Below are positions 1-8,900 of a stretch of 64,000 bases of DNA, one piece after another. The stretch is from Saccharopolyspora rhizosphaerae. GTDB taxonomy: Bacteria > Actinomycetota > Actinomycetes > Mycobacteriales > Pseudonocardiaceae. The notes under the pieces are model-generated. The model had not been told where the DNA came from. It did not search any database and saw nothing but the letters and a program-made list of their open reading frames with translations. The translations under genes were made by a program, and so were the position numbers. The DNA lies in NCBI RefSeq assembly GCF_003931915.1, contig NZ_RSAA01000017.1, positions 62,001-126,000 on the forward strand, read 5' to 3'. How positions within the stretch are numbered: the first letter of the stretch is position 1; each line of letters starts with the position of its first letter.

Positions 1-2
1 AG

Positions 3-1304
3 GTCCCGTGGTTGTTCTCGGCCTACCTGCTGGCGCAGGCGGTGAGCACTCCGCTGTTCGGCAGGCTCGCCGACGTGCTGGGCCGCAAGCGGCTGATGCT
101 CGCCGGTGTCGGGTTCTTCTTGATCGGGTCCGTGCTGTGCGGCGCCGCGTGGTCGATGCCCGCGATGATCGTCGGTCGCGTGCTCCAGGGCTTGGGCGCG
201 GGTGCGGTGATGCCGGTGTCGCTGACGATCGCCGCCGACATCTACACGTTGGAGGAGCGCGCGAAGACGCAGGGCTACCTGGCCTCGGTGTGGGCGATCT
301 CGTCGGTCGTCGGCCCCACGCTCGGTGGTGTGTTCAGCGAGTTCGTCAGCTGGCGCTGGATCTTCTGGATCAACCTGCCGCTGTGCTTCGCCGCCGCAGC
401 GATGCTGCTGCTCAAGTACCACGAGTCCGCGCGCGAAGGCGACCGCGAACCGATCGACTACCTGGGCGCCGCACTGCTGACCGGCGGCAGCACCTCCATG
501 CTGCTCGGCCTGCTCGAAGGCGGCACCAGCTGGGCGTGGACGTCGGTGACCTCGGTGGTGATCTTCGCGGTGGCGGTGCTGCTGCTCGCAGCCTTCGCGG
601 TCCACGCGCTGCGCTCCTCGCACCCGATCTTGAACCTGCGGCTGCTGCGCCGCCGCGTGATCGGCGTGCCCACGGCCGTCGCACTGCTGGTCGGCGTCAT
701 CGTGCTGGGTCTGTCGACTTACGTACCGATCTACGGGCAAGGCGTGCTGGGCTTCGGCCCGCTGATCGCCGGTTTCGCCCTGGCCGCGATGACGGTCGGA
801 TGGCCGCTGGCGGCGACCAACGCCGGACGGGTCTACCTCGCGCTGGGCTTCCGCTACACGTCGATGATCGGTGCGTCGTTCGTTCTGGCGGGCACCGCTC
901 TCACGCTGCTGCTTGACGAGCAGTCGTCGGTGTTCGTGGTCGGTGCCTTCACGTTCGTGATCGGGGTGGGCATGGGCCTGACCGCGGTCCCGACGCTGAT
1001 CGCCTCGCAGTCCTCGACCACCTTCAGCGAGCGCGGCGCGGTCACCGGCGTCAACATGTTCGCCCGCTCCCTGGGGTCGGCCGTGGGCGTGGCGATCTGC
1101 GGAGCGGTCATCAACGCCCGCACCACCGCTGCCGCCGACGGAACACCGGCGGGACCAGGCCTGATGTCGGCCCTGCACATCGTCTTCGCCCTGCTGGCGG
1201 TCATCGCAGCAGGCTTGGTCGTCCTGGCCGTGCTGATGCCTGCGGACCACCGCAGGGACCAGCCGGCGAAGGCGGCCCCGACCGACGAACCAGCCACGGT
1301 CTGA
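3..1304 (+). CDS. MFS drug efflux transporter, DHA2/EmrB-type, 5' end outside the window
   Basis: Inner-membrane proton-driven exporter of the 14-helix DHA2 class, which expels toxic organic compounds. The reading frame is already open at the window edge: the residues VPW precede LFSAYLLAQ, which is the end of helix 1/loop seen in this family, so the true start lies upstream. Visible motifs are GRLADVLGRKR (motif A, about residues 19-29), the GRVLQGLGAG segment of helix 4 and GPTLGG in helix 5 (antiporter motif C-like). About 434 codons remain of a usual 480-550. The C-terminus ends in a short polar tail. The substrate cannot be read from sequence. It converges on the next gene with a gap of only 10 bases. 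Confidence 0.9.
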   Translation, partial: VPWLFSAYLLAQAVSTPLFGRLADVLGRKRLMLAGVGFFLIGSVLCGAAWSMPAMIVGRVLQGLGAGAVMPVSLTIAADIYTLEERAKTQGYLASVWAISSVVGPTLGGVFSEFVSWRWIFWINLPLCFAAAAMLLLKYHESAREGDREPIDYLGAALLTGGSTSMLLGLLEGGTSWAWTSVTSVVIFAVAVLLLAAFAVHALRSSHPILNLRLLRRRVIGVPTAVALLVGVIVLGLSTYVPIYGQGVLGFGPLIAGFALAAMTVGWPLAATNAGRVYLALGFRYTSMIGASFVLAGTALTLLLDEQSSVFVVGAFTFVIGVGMGLTAVPTLIASQSSTTFSERGAVTGVNMFARSLGSAVGVAICGAVINARTTAAADGTPAGPGLMSALHIVFALLAVIAAGLVVLAVLMPADHRRDQPAKAAPTDEPATV

Positions 1305-1314
1305 GCCTCCGAAG

Positions 1315-1917
1315 TCAGCTCGCCGGACGGGTGGCGACGAGTTCGATGGCCGGGCTGCCGAGCCGTCGCGGCCGGGCGGTGAGCCCGACGTTGCTGAAAC
1401 CGGCCGCTTCGGCGTCGCTCCGCAGGGTGCGCGGCGGGACGTCGAGGACGTGCCGGTGGACCGTGAGCACCAGGCGGCCGTTCGGGCGCAGGACGCGGAA
1501 GAGCTCAGCGAACCCCGCTCCGCGGTTCCACAGCATCACGTTGTTGACCGAGATCGCGGCGTCGCACGACGCGTCGGCTCTCCCGGTCCGCTCCGCGGAC
1601 CCGTCGCGCACCTCCACGACACCGGCCTCGACCTGCACCCTGCACCGCGAGGCGGCCATCTCGCGCATCGTCGCAGAGGGATCGACGCCGAGCACGTGAC
1701 CGGTTGGACCGACCGCGTCGGCGCACAGCCGCAGTCCCACTCCAGGACCGTGGCCAACGACCAGCACCCGTTCGCCCGGCTGGAGCGCGGCTCGGTCCAC
1801 GGCCCAACGCTCCTGTTCGACGTTGAGGAGCGCCATGACCGACCCACCGGCCCAGCCCATCCACCCCTGCGGACGACCGAACGCCTTGTCGAACACGCGC
1901 GTCACGAGGTTGCCCAT
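1315..1917 (-). CDS. class I SAM-dependent methyltransferase
   Basis: Small Rossmann-fold methyltransferase of about 200 residues. The SAM-binding motif I appears as VLVVGHGPGVG, followed by an acidic end of strand 2 (GVDPS) and a motif IV-like region with NNVMLWNRG, then the LRPNGRLVLTVHR strand typical of Methyltransf_11/25 proteins. The ATG at 1917 (MGNLVTRVFDKAFGRP) was chosen because upstream residues in the open frame are low-complexity and unlike the family. Its acceptor substrate is unknown. It is transcribed away from the broken hydrolase that starts about 240 bases upstream. Confidence 0.75.
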   Translation of the reverse strand: MGNLVTRVFDKAFGRPQGWMGWAGGSVMALLNVEQERWAVDRAALQPGERVLVVGHGPGVGLRLCADAVGPTGHVLGVDPSATMREMAASRCRVQVEAGVVEVRDGSAERTGRADASCDAAISVNNVMLWNRGAGFAELFRVLRPNGRLVLTVHRHVLDVPPRTLRSDAEAAGFSNVGLTARPRRLGSPAIELVATRPAS

Positions 1918-2156
1918 GGTGAAACCGCACCACAGCCGCAGCCCTGCGGCATCAGGGGTAACCCCCGAACTCGCGCTCGGTGCCTCCCCTGCGGAGGAAG
2001 TTCGGTGGACCTCTTGCGATCGTGTTGCTACGTTCCACGAGGCCGTTGAGGAGGTGTCCCCGTGAACGTGGTGACGTGGGCGCTCCTCGTCGAGGTCGCG
2101 GTCGGGCGGTAGGTCGTCCGGGAGCGCCGTGGAGCGCACTTCCGGAAGGAACGACC

Positions 2157-2894
2157 ATGCAGTTCACCCTGGAACACGCTTCGACGACGGGGTCGTCGAG
2201 CGCGGGTTCTCCCTCGGCGCTGTTCCCGGCCTCCTGTGGACTCCCGAATCGGCGTCCGGCCCGTTGATCCTGGTCGGTCACCCCGGTGGGCTGGACCGGA
2301 TGTACCCGCGGCTGCTCGGTCGGGCGCGGCACGCCGTGGCGGCGGGGTTCACCGCAGCGACCCTCGAGCTGCCTGGCAGCGGCGACCGCCCGCGTTCCGC
2401 AGAAGCCGACCGGGCGCGGGCCGACCTGCGGCAGGCTGTGGAGGCGGGTCGACAGGTTGACGAGATCGTCGAACGGCTCGTTCCACCGCTGGTGGAACGA
2501 GCGGTGCCGGAGTGGCGGGCGACCATCGACTTGCTGCTCGCGCTGCCCGAGGTCGATGGCCCGGTCGGGTGTTCGGGCGGGCCCATCGCCATCGGTGTCC
2601 GGCTGGCGGTGGTCGAGCCCCGGATCGCTGCCGCACAGCTGTTCGCCGGGAGTTGCGTGCCGCGCGCCACCTTCGAGGAAGCCAGGCAGGTGTTTCATCC
2701 CGCTGCTGGTGCTGCTGCAGTGGGACGACGAGGGCAACGACCGGCAGCAGGCGCTCAACCTCTTCGACGCCTTCGGTTCCCGGGAGAGGACGTTGCACGC
2801 CAACATGGGCGGGCACACCGGTGTCCCGGCTTCTGAAGCCGACTCCGCGAGCCGCTTCTTCGCCCGGCGCCTGTCGCGTGGTCTCCCGAGCTGA
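2157..2894 (+). pseudogene. alpha/beta hydrolase relic with two frameshifts
   Basis: The protein can be read only by changing frame twice. From ATG 2157 (preceded by the ribosome site GGAAGGA) the frame reads MQFTLEH and then stops at 2267. Restoring one C near 2177 gives RFDDGVVERGFSLGAVPGLL in the next frame, which continues to about 2690. There a TTT for an expected TT (2693-2695) pushes the end of the gene back into the original frame, reading IPLLVLLQWDDEGNDRQQAL and onward to a stop at 2894. The middle carries a hydrolase-like nucleophile-elbow region (GPVGCSGGPIA) and HPGG. The two events, minus one and plus one, cancel. This is either a decayed gene or two sequencing errors; GC-rich homopolymer errors cannot be excluded. 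Confidence 0.7.
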
Positions 2895-2938
2895 GAATTC
2901 GGTCGCGTCGGGCGTGGTTCGGGGCATACGGTCGACGG

Positions 2939-3556
2939 GTGGAGGTGTTGTCGGTCAACGTCGGTCGGCCTCGGCCGAACCGCTGGAAGAAGGTCAGCAC
3001 CACCGGTATCGACAAACGGCCGGTGGTCGGGCCGGTGTCCGTCCGCGCGCCCGGGCCCAAGGGCACTGGTGCAGTGGGCCTCGCGGGAGACCGCGTCTAC
3101 GACGTCGCGCACCACGGAGGCACCGACCAAGCCGTCTACGCCTACGCCCGCGAAGACCTCGACGAGTGGCAGTCCGAACTCGGAACACCGCTCCCGCACG
3201 GCTTTTTCGGCGAGAACCTCACCACCAGCGGTCTCGACGTGAACGGGGCGCTCATCGGCGAGCGGTGGCGCATCGGTCAGGACGTCGTCCTGGAGGTGTC
3301 CGGTCCGCGGATCCCGTGCGCGACCTTCCAGGGCTGGACAGGGCGTGACGGGTGGATCAAGCAGTTCCTGCGGGCGGCGAAGCCAGGTGCGTACCTGCGC
3401 GTGATCGAGCCGGGGGACGTCGAGGCCGGCGACCCGGTGGAGGTCGTGCACCGGCCCGAGCACGACACCACCGTGGCCTTGGCGTTCCGCGCGATGACGC
3501 TGGAACCCGCTCTGCTGCAGCACCTCCCGCGCGAGATCCGCGACGCCCTCGACTGA
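2939..3556 (+). CDS. MOSC domain protein, YiiM type
   Basis: MOSC domains bind sulfur carried on a conserved cysteine and are used in molybdenum-cofactor sulfuration or in detoxifying N-hydroxylated bases (YiiM/YuaD-type). The protein of 205 residues starts MEVLSVNVGRPR and contains the diagnostic AGDRVYDVAHHGGTDQAVYAYA and GFFGENLTTSG segments, then the sulfur-carrying cysteine in SGPRIPCATFQGW. The GTG start at 2939 has no clear ribosome site; a CATACG hexamer 8 bases upstream could serve a leaderless transcript. The stop lies 3 bases from the stop of the convergent kinase gene, leaving no room for a terminator. Confidence 0.85.
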   Translation: MEVLSVNVGRPRPNRWKKVSTTGIDKRPVVGPVSVRAPGPKGTGAVGLAGDRVYDVAHHGGTDQAVYAYAREDLDEWQSELGTPLPHGFFGENLTTSGLDVNGALIGERWRIGQDVVLEVSGPRIPCATFQGWTGRDGWIKQFLRAAKPGAYLRVIEPGDVEAGDPVEVVHRPEHDTTVALAFRAMTLEPALLQHLPREIRDALD

Positions 3557-3559
3557 GTC

Positions 3560-4591
3560 CTAGCGCAAACGGAGGTCCTTCACCGCTCGCCAGGCCAGTT
3601 CGGCTTGGCGCTGTTCGGCGTCGGCTCGTTCTCCGACGTCGTAGCCGTCGTCGCCCATGTGCCCCGCTTCGTAGCGCGCGCGGACGCCTGCGGTGATGCA
3701 GCAGGAGCGCCAACGCTGGAACGCCACGTAGAACGGCAGGTCCGACAGGTCGCGGCCGGTGAGCTCGGCGTAGCGGGCGATGAGGTCGTCACGGCTCGGG
3801 AACCCCGGTTCGGCCGTGGGGCCTGGTGTGACCGGTGCGTAGTCGTCGCCGGGTTCTTCCCAGGTGGCGATGAGCCAGCCGAGGTCGGCCAGGGGTTCGC
3901 CCAGCGTGGCCAGTTCCCAGTCGAAGACGGCGAGGACCTCCCCGTCGGCGCCGTAGGAGAGGTTCCCGGGCCGGAAGTCGCCGTGCACGATGCCGGTGGT
4001 CTGCTCGGGGACGTTGGCGGCCAGCGCGTCGTGCACCTCGTCCAGCAGCGCCAGGTCAGGTGCTCCGGAGGCGTGGACTTGCTTCTGCCAGCGCCGCAGC
4101 TGTCGCTGGAGGTAGCCGTCGCGGCGGGCCACGTCACCGAGCCCGACGGCGTCGGGGTCGAGGTTGTGCAACGCGGACATGCACTCCACGGTCGCCGTGC
4201 CCGCCCGCGCCCGCGCGTCGAGCGAGAACCCGGCGGTGGAGTCGCGGTCGGCGAGCACGGTGCCGTCGACGAAGTCCATCACGTAGAACGTCGCGCCGGT
4301 GACCTCGGTGTCCTCGCAGTACGCGAGCGGGGTGGGCACTGGGACGTCGGTGCCGTGCAGCGCGGAGATGAACCGCCACTCGCGGCTCATGTCGTGCGCG
4401 GTGCTGAGCACTCCCCCGGTGGGTGGCCGGCGCAGCGCACGCACCTCCCCATCGGCGCCGGTGACCCGGTAGGTCAGGTTCGACCTGCCGCCCGAGACCA
4501 GCGAGAACTCCACCGGTGCCGGCACGCCGCGCTCGGCGAGCCAGCGGGTGACCGCTTCCCGTTCGATGCCTGGCAGTGCCACCACGCTCAC
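3560..4591 (-). CDS. phosphotransferase (APH/ACAD10-11 kinase-like), second kinase of the acyl-CoA operon
   Basis: Kinase-fold protein of 343 residues, resembling the N-terminal domain of ACAD10/ACAD11 and bacterial LvaA. Conserved pieces are the glycine-rich start SGGRSNLTYRV, the catalytic loop IVHGDFRPGN (about residues 194-203) and the metal-binding VFDWELATLGEPLADLGW. Family members phosphorylate small hydroxylated metabolites, in the best-known cases 4-hydroxyacyl-CoA. The GTG start at 4591 overlaps the stop of the ligase gene by 4 bases (GTGA), so the two are translationally coupled. It is the last gene of the operon. The exact substrate is inference from neighbours. Confidence 0.85.
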   Translation of the reverse strand: MSVVALPGIEREAVTRWLAERGVPAPVEFSLVSGGRSNLTYRVTGADGEVRALRRPPTGGVLSTAHDMSREWRFISALHGTDVPVPTPLAYCEDTEVTGATFYVMDFVDGTVLADRDSTAGFSLDARARAGTATVECMSALHNLDPDAVGLGDVARRDGYLQRQLRRWQKQVHASGAPDLALLDEVHDALAANVPEQTTGIVHGDFRPGNLSYGADGEVLAVFDWELATLGEPLADLGWLIATWEEPGDDYAPVTPGPTAEPGFPSRDDLIARYAELTGRDLSDLPFYVAFQRWRSCCITAGVRARYEAGHMGDDGYDVGERADAEQRQAELAWRAVKDLRLR

Positions 4592-6243
4592 CCCTGCTGC
4601 ACGATCTGCTCGCGCAGGCGGCGCTTGAGGACCTTGCCGGTCGCGGTGCGCGGCAGCGGGTCCTCGCGCACCACCACGTGCGCCGGAACCTTGAACCCCG
4701 CCAAGCGCTTCCGGACGTGCGCGCGCAGTTCTTCCACGTCCGCGTTCGTCTTCAGGTTCACCACCGCGCAGACCTCCTCGCCGAGGGTGCGGTGCGGCAG
4801 CCCGATCACGGCGACGTCGGCGATCGCGGGGTGCTCGTGCAGGGCCGCTTCGACCTCCGCGCAGTAGACGTTCTCGCCACCCCGGATCACGACGTCCTTG
4901 AGCCGGTCCACGACGTAGACCCAGCCGTCCCGGGTGTAGCCGAGGTCGCCGGTGTGGAACCAGCCGTCGGTGAAGGCGTCCGCGGTGGCCTCCGGCATGT
5001 TCCAGTACCCGCGCACCACGTTGGGGCCGCGGAACCACAGCTCGCCGATCTCCCCGTCCCCGAGGTCGTCGCCGGTAGCCGGGTCGACGGTGCGGATCTC
5101 CGCACCCGGCATGAGCCGGCCGACGCTGTCGGAGTGCTCCTGGTAGTCCTCGCCCGAGTTGCCGACGACCGTGGAGGTCGTCTCGGTCAAGCCGTAGCCG
5201 CTCGAGGCGCTGCTGCCGAGCCCGCCGATGCGCTGCACCAGGTCCGGAGGGATCGGCGCGCCGCCCATCGTGACGCCGTCCAACCCGTGCACGGCCTCGC
5301 TGTTCTCGACCAGGTCGCGCATCACCGTGGGCACCCCGGCGGCGCTGCTGAGCTGGTGGTCGCGGATGAGCTCCTCGGCCTGCTCACGGTCCCAGCGGTA
5401 CATCGTGGCGAGCTTCGCGCCCGCGAGGGTGGTGAAGCACAGCATGGTGATGCCGGCGATGTGGAACATCGGGAAGGTCAGCAGCGCGCCCGGCTGCGGG
5501 TCGTCCGGACCGGGTTCCGGGAAGACGCCACCGTTCTCGAGGGCCATGCCGACCTTGCGGTTGACCACCGTGTTGAGCAGGTTGGTGACGTGGTTGCGGT
5601 GCGTGCCGACCGCGCCTTTGGGGCGTCCGGTGGTGCCCGAGGTGTAGAGGATCGTGGCGTCGTCGTCCGGGTCGATGGTGACCTCGGGCGGGTGCACGTC
5701 GGCCGGGATGCTCGCGACCAGGTCCGACCACGCCCGCACCCCGGGCCCGGACTCTCCGCCGCGCACCTCGACGACCGGCACCTCGCGGCCGAGGAGGGCG
5801 GCGCGTTCGGGGTCGGCGAAGACCAGCTTCGCGCCGCTGTCCCTCATGCCGTAGCGCAGTTCGTCCTCGCTCCACCAGGCGTTGAGCGGGACGGCGACGA
5901 GCCCGGCCACCTGGACGGCCCAGAAGATCGGCGCCCACTCCGGGAAGTTGCGCATCGCGATGGCCACGCGATCGCCGCCGGTCAAGCCGTACTCCTCGCG
6001 CAGCGCCCGGGCCAGGCCGGCGACCAACCGCTGGTGCTCGCTGAAGGTGCAGCGGTAGTCCTCGTAGACGAGGAAGTCCTTGTCACCGTGGAAAGCGCTG
6101 AGCAGCGCCGCGTCGCGCAACGTCTGGAGCGGTTTCGCGTAGACGCGCATGGGGATGCCGCGCACGACGGCATCGGTCATCTCGAACTCGCCACCGGGTC
6201 CGATGAGTTCTTCCAACAGGCGTTCGCGCAGCTCGTCAGGCAC
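4588..6243 (-). CDS. AMP-forming acyl-CoA ligase (FadD-like)
   Basis: Activates a carboxylic acid to its CoA thioester through an acyl-adenylate. The 551-residue protein has the P-loop-like motif ILYTSGTTGRPKGAVGTH (about residues 203-220), the GYGLTETTS motif of the acyl site, and the hinge region WFHTGDLGYTRDG followed by VIRGGENVYCAEVE and the catalytic lysine in PRTATGKVLKRRLRE. The GTG at 6243 was chosen: GGGGAGG precedes it, and it overlaps the end of the upstream kinase gene by 8 bases. In this operon it would supply the CoA ester consumed by the dehydrogenase and hydratase. Chain length preference cannot be read. Confidence 0.92.
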   Translation of the reverse strand: MPDELRERLLEELIGPGGEFEMTDAVVRGIPMRVYAKPLQTLRDAALLSAFHGDKDFLVYEDYRCTFSEHQRLVAGLARALREEYGLTGGDRVAIAMRNFPEWAPIFWAVQVAGLVAVPLNAWWSEDELRYGMRDSGAKLVFADPERAALLGREVPVVEVRGGESGPGVRAWSDLVASIPADVHPPEVTIDPDDDATILYTSGTTGRPKGAVGTHRNHVTNLLNTVVNRKVGMALENGGVFPEPGPDDPQPGALLTFPMFHIAGITMLCFTTLAGAKLATMYRWDREQAEELIRDHQLSSAAGVPTVMRDLVENSEAVHGLDGVTMGGAPIPPDLVQRIGGLGSSASSGYGLTETTSTVVGNSGEDYQEHSDSVGRLMPGAEIRTVDPATGDDLGDGEIGELWFRGPNVVRGYWNMPEATADAFTDGWFHTGDLGYTRDGWVYVVDRLKDVVIRGGENVYCAEVEAALHEHPAIADVAVIGLPHRTLGEEVCAVVNLKTNADVEELRAHVRKRLAGFKVPAHVVVREDPLPRTATGKVLKRRLREQIVQQG

Positions 6244-7585
6244 CGTTGCCTCCCCTGGTCCTCGCCTCGGTGTGCTTCGGGTTGGCGACCGCGAGCCGGT
6301 CCGACACCTCCGACCACAGCAGCGCGGCCACGTCCTGCTTCCACGGGTCCGCCTCACCGACCCGCAGCGCCGCTGCCAGGGCGGCACGATCGGCGAAGCC
6401 GAGTTCCTCGAGCCGTGCGCGGTGCCGTCGCTCCTGCTCGGCACCGAGCCGCAACTCACGCTCCACAGTGGACAACACGTTCGCGGCCACCAGCGACTGG
6501 AACCGCATCCGGCCCTCAGCACCGGCCAGCACCTCGTCGCGCAGGAAGTCCCGCGCCGCCGCGATGAGCTCGGCCGCCGTCGGACGACCGTGCAGGTCCG
6601 AGGCGGGACTCTCCACCTGCTTGGGAGGTTCCGGCTCGGGGATCCCGAGGGCGAGGAGCAGGTCCTGCTCCTGTTCGCAGACCCGGCGGCCGATCGCGGC
6701 GAGCTCGACCGACGGGTGCGCGCCGCTGAGGTGCTGCTCGGCTTGGGCCCGGCAGATCACGCCCCACTTGGTGGTGCCGAAGACCTCCCACCAGCGCACC
6801 ACCTCCGGGTCCGGGCGCACGCCCGCGATCTCGGCGTAACCGTCGAAGAGGTCGTCGAGCTCGCCGAAACCACCGACGGGCAGCGGTGATCCGAAGCGCC
6901 ACGCGTTGGTGCACAGCCAGCCCAGGTCCTCCATCGGGTCACCGACGTGCACGAGCTCCCAGTCGAGCACCGCTCGCAACCCGCTCGGGTCGACGATCAG
7001 GTTGCCGTTGCGGAAGTCGCCGTGCACCAGCGTTCGACCTGACTCGGACGGCTGGTTCTCCCGCAACCAGCGGAAGGCGATCTCCACGGCCGGGATCGGA
7101 TCGCCCAGCGCGTCGTAGTCGGCGACGAGCTGCTCGAGCGGATCGGACTCGGGCACGCCTTCCGGCGGCGCGATCCGGTGGACGCGGGCAGCGGCTCGGC
7201 CCAGTTCGCGGGCGAGCCCGCTGCGCGCGGCGGCGTAGCGGTCGTCGCGCAGCAGGCGTCGCGGTATGGTCTCGCCGTCGACGTGCTCGGTCAGCACGTA
7301 GGGTGAGCCCAACACGGACTCGTCGATGCTGTGGTCGACCACCCGCGGCACCGGGACCCCGGCTTCGGCGGCGGCGTCGAGCACCACCGCCTCCCGCGCC
7401 ATGCCCTCCGGCCGGGCCAGGCCGGGCGGGTCGCGGCGCAGCACCAGCCGTTCGGAGGTGACGAGCTCGATGAACCACGTCTCGCGGCTCGCGCCACCGC
7501 TCGCCTGCTCCAGCCGCGTCACCTGCACCGGGCGCCCGCGGAGTTCACCCAGCCGCTGCGCCAGACGATCGCCGAGCTCGCTCAT
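6236..7585 (-). CDS. phosphotransferase kinase fused to a C-terminal DUF6285 domain
   Basis: Two-part protein of 449 residues. Residues 1-330 form an APH/ACAD10-11-like kinase: ASGGASRETW nucleotide loop, LVHGDFRNGN catalytic loop and VLDWELVHVGDPMEDLGW metal site. Residues from about 340 carry a separate helical domain beginning GRPTAAELIAAARDFL and ending near SDRLAVANPKHTEA, matching DUF6285, which elsewhere is a free-standing small protein beside such kinases. The fusion argues that both act together. Start ATG 7585 overlaps the dehydrogenase stop by 4 bases (ATGA). By analogy to LvaA/LvaB it may phosphorylate a hydroxyacyl-CoA; this is inference. Confidence 0.85.
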   Translation of the reverse strand: MSELGDRLAQRLGELRGRPVQVTRLEQASGGASRETWFIELVTSERLVLRRDPPGLARPEGMAREAVVLDAAAEAGVPVPRVVDHSIDESVLGSPYVLTEHVDGETIPRRLLRDDRYAAARSGLARELGRAAARVHRIAPPEGVPESDPLEQLVADYDALGDPIPAVEIAFRWLRENQPSESGRTLVHGDFRNGNLIVDPSGLRAVLDWELVHVGDPMEDLGWLCTNAWRFGSPLPVGGFGELDDLFDGYAEIAGVRPDPEVVRWWEVFGTTKWGVICRAQAEQHLSGAHPSVELAAIGRRVCEQEQDLLLALGIPEPEPPKQVESPASDLHGRPTAAELIAAARDFLRDEVLAGAEGRMRFQSLVAANVLSTVERELRLGAEQERRHRARLEELGFADRAALAAALRVGEADPWKQDVAALLWSEVSDRLAVANPKHTEARTRGGNGA

Positions 7586-8838
7586 GGCCGCTTCCCCGGG
7601 CCTGCGAAACCGAACAGGTAGGCCGCGACCTTGCGCATCTGCACCTCTTCGGCGCCCTCGGTGATCCGGTAGCGGCGGTGGTGCCGGTAGATGTGCTCGA
7701 AGGGCGTGTGCCGGGTGTAGCCGAGCCCGCCGTGCACCTGGATCGCCCGGTCGGCCGCGTCACACACCAGGCGGTTCGCCCGGTAGTTGCACATCGAGAC
7801 CTTGTCGCTGATCTCGAAGTTCGGCCGCCGGTCCATCTCCCACGCGGTCTTGCGGACCAGGCCGCGCACCATCTCGGCCTCGCTCTGCAGCTCCACCAGG
7901 GGCCACTGGATCGCCTGCCTGCGCGCCAGCGGCTGGCCGAACGTGACGCGCTCACGGGCGTGCTCGACGCTGCGGTCGATGCAGAACTGCGCAGCACCGA
8001 CACCGGAAGCGGCCTGCCGGATGCGGTTCTCGTGCACGAAGCACTGCGCCAGCTCCAGGCCCACGCCCTCGTCACCGAACATCGCCGAGGAGGGCACCCG
8101 CACGTCGCGCAGCGTCACCTCGGCGTGGTCGGTGGGCATGTTGAAGGTCCACCAGTGGAAGTCCACCGAGAAGCCCGGTGCGTCGGTCGGCACGATGAAC
8201 GCGGTGATCCCCCGCGCGTCACCCGGCTCCCCGGAGGTGCGGGCGAACACGACGTCGTGCGTGGCGGAGTGCATGCCCGAGTTGAACCGCTTGCCGCCGT
8301 TGATGATCCAGTCGCCACCGTCGCGGACGGCGGTGGTCTCCAGCCAGGTCGCGTCGCTGCCGTGGTCGGGTTCGGTGAGGCCGAACCCGAGCCGGGCGTC
8401 ACCGGTGAGCATCGGCTGCAGGAGCTCCTGCCGCTGCGCCTCGGTCCCGAACTCCAGCATCATGTGCACGACGGGGAAGTTGCCGACGACGGAGGCTTCG
8501 TTCTGCAGGTCGTTGTGCAGCCCAAGGCCTTTGGCGGCGAGGTGCTCGCGGATGACGGCCATCTCGAAGTTGCCGCCGCCTCCGCCACCGACTTCCTCGG
8601 GCAAACCGTAGCGCAGCCATCCGGCTGCGTCGGCGCGGCGGGCCATCTCGCGCAGCAGCGCTTCCCACTCGGGGCGCGGCGTGCCACCGGCCTCGAAGTC
8701 GGTGCGCGCGAACTCGCGCCGGTGGTCGAAGAACCGCTCGTTGTCGTCCTGCTGCTGCAGCGGGACGATCTCGTTCTCGATGAACTCGTCGAGCTTCCCG
8801 AGCAGTGCGACGAGCTCGCTGGGCAGTGAGAAGTCCAT
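7582..8838 (-). CDS. acyl-CoA dehydrogenase family protein
   Basis: FAD-dependent enzyme of 418 residues with the complete three-part acyl-CoA dehydrogenase fold. Recognised features are GFGLTEPDHGSDA (FAD and substrate loop), the middle beta domain ITAFIVPTDAPGF, RVTFGQPLARRQAIQW, IQVHGGLGYTRHTPFE and the end motif YRITEGAEEVQMR, whose glutamate is the position of the catalytic base in medium-chain enzymes. A good ribosome site (AAGGAGG) precedes ATG 8838. Lying between a hydratase and a kinase, it could either make the 2,3-double bond or, as in ACAD10/11 and LvaC, process a phosphorylated acyl-CoA. Confidence 0.92.
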   Translation of the reverse strand: MDFSLPSELVALLGKLDEFIENEIVPLQQQDDNERFFDHRREFARTDFEAGGTPRPEWEALLREMARRADAAGWLRYGLPEEVGGGGGGNFEMAVIREHLAAKGLGLHNDLQNEASVVGNFPVVHMMLEFGTEAQRQELLQPMLTGDARLGFGLTEPDHGSDATWLETTAVRDGGDWIINGGKRFNSGMHSATHDVVFARTSGEPGDARGITAFIVPTDAPGFSVDFHWWTFNMPTDHAEVTLRDVRVPSSAMFGDEGVGLELAQCFVHENRIRQAASGVGAAQFCIDRSVEHARERVTFGQPLARRQAIQWPLVELQSEAEMVRGLVRKTAWEMDRRPNFEISDKVSMCNYRANRLVCDAADRAIQVHGGLGYTRHTPFEHIYRHHRRYRITEGAEEVQMRKVAAYLFGFAGPGKRP

Positions 8839-8900
8839 GCAGCCTCCTTAGCGCCCGTTCAGTGACCTTAAGCACACGTCCACAGCGACACAAGGGGACG

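Noticed and set aside
4576-6567. Long open frame (663 codons) on the strand opposite the acyl-CoA ligase
   Set aside because: It is the antisense shadow of a gene with clear family motifs; its product is low-complexity and has no domain. High GC produces such frames throughout the window.
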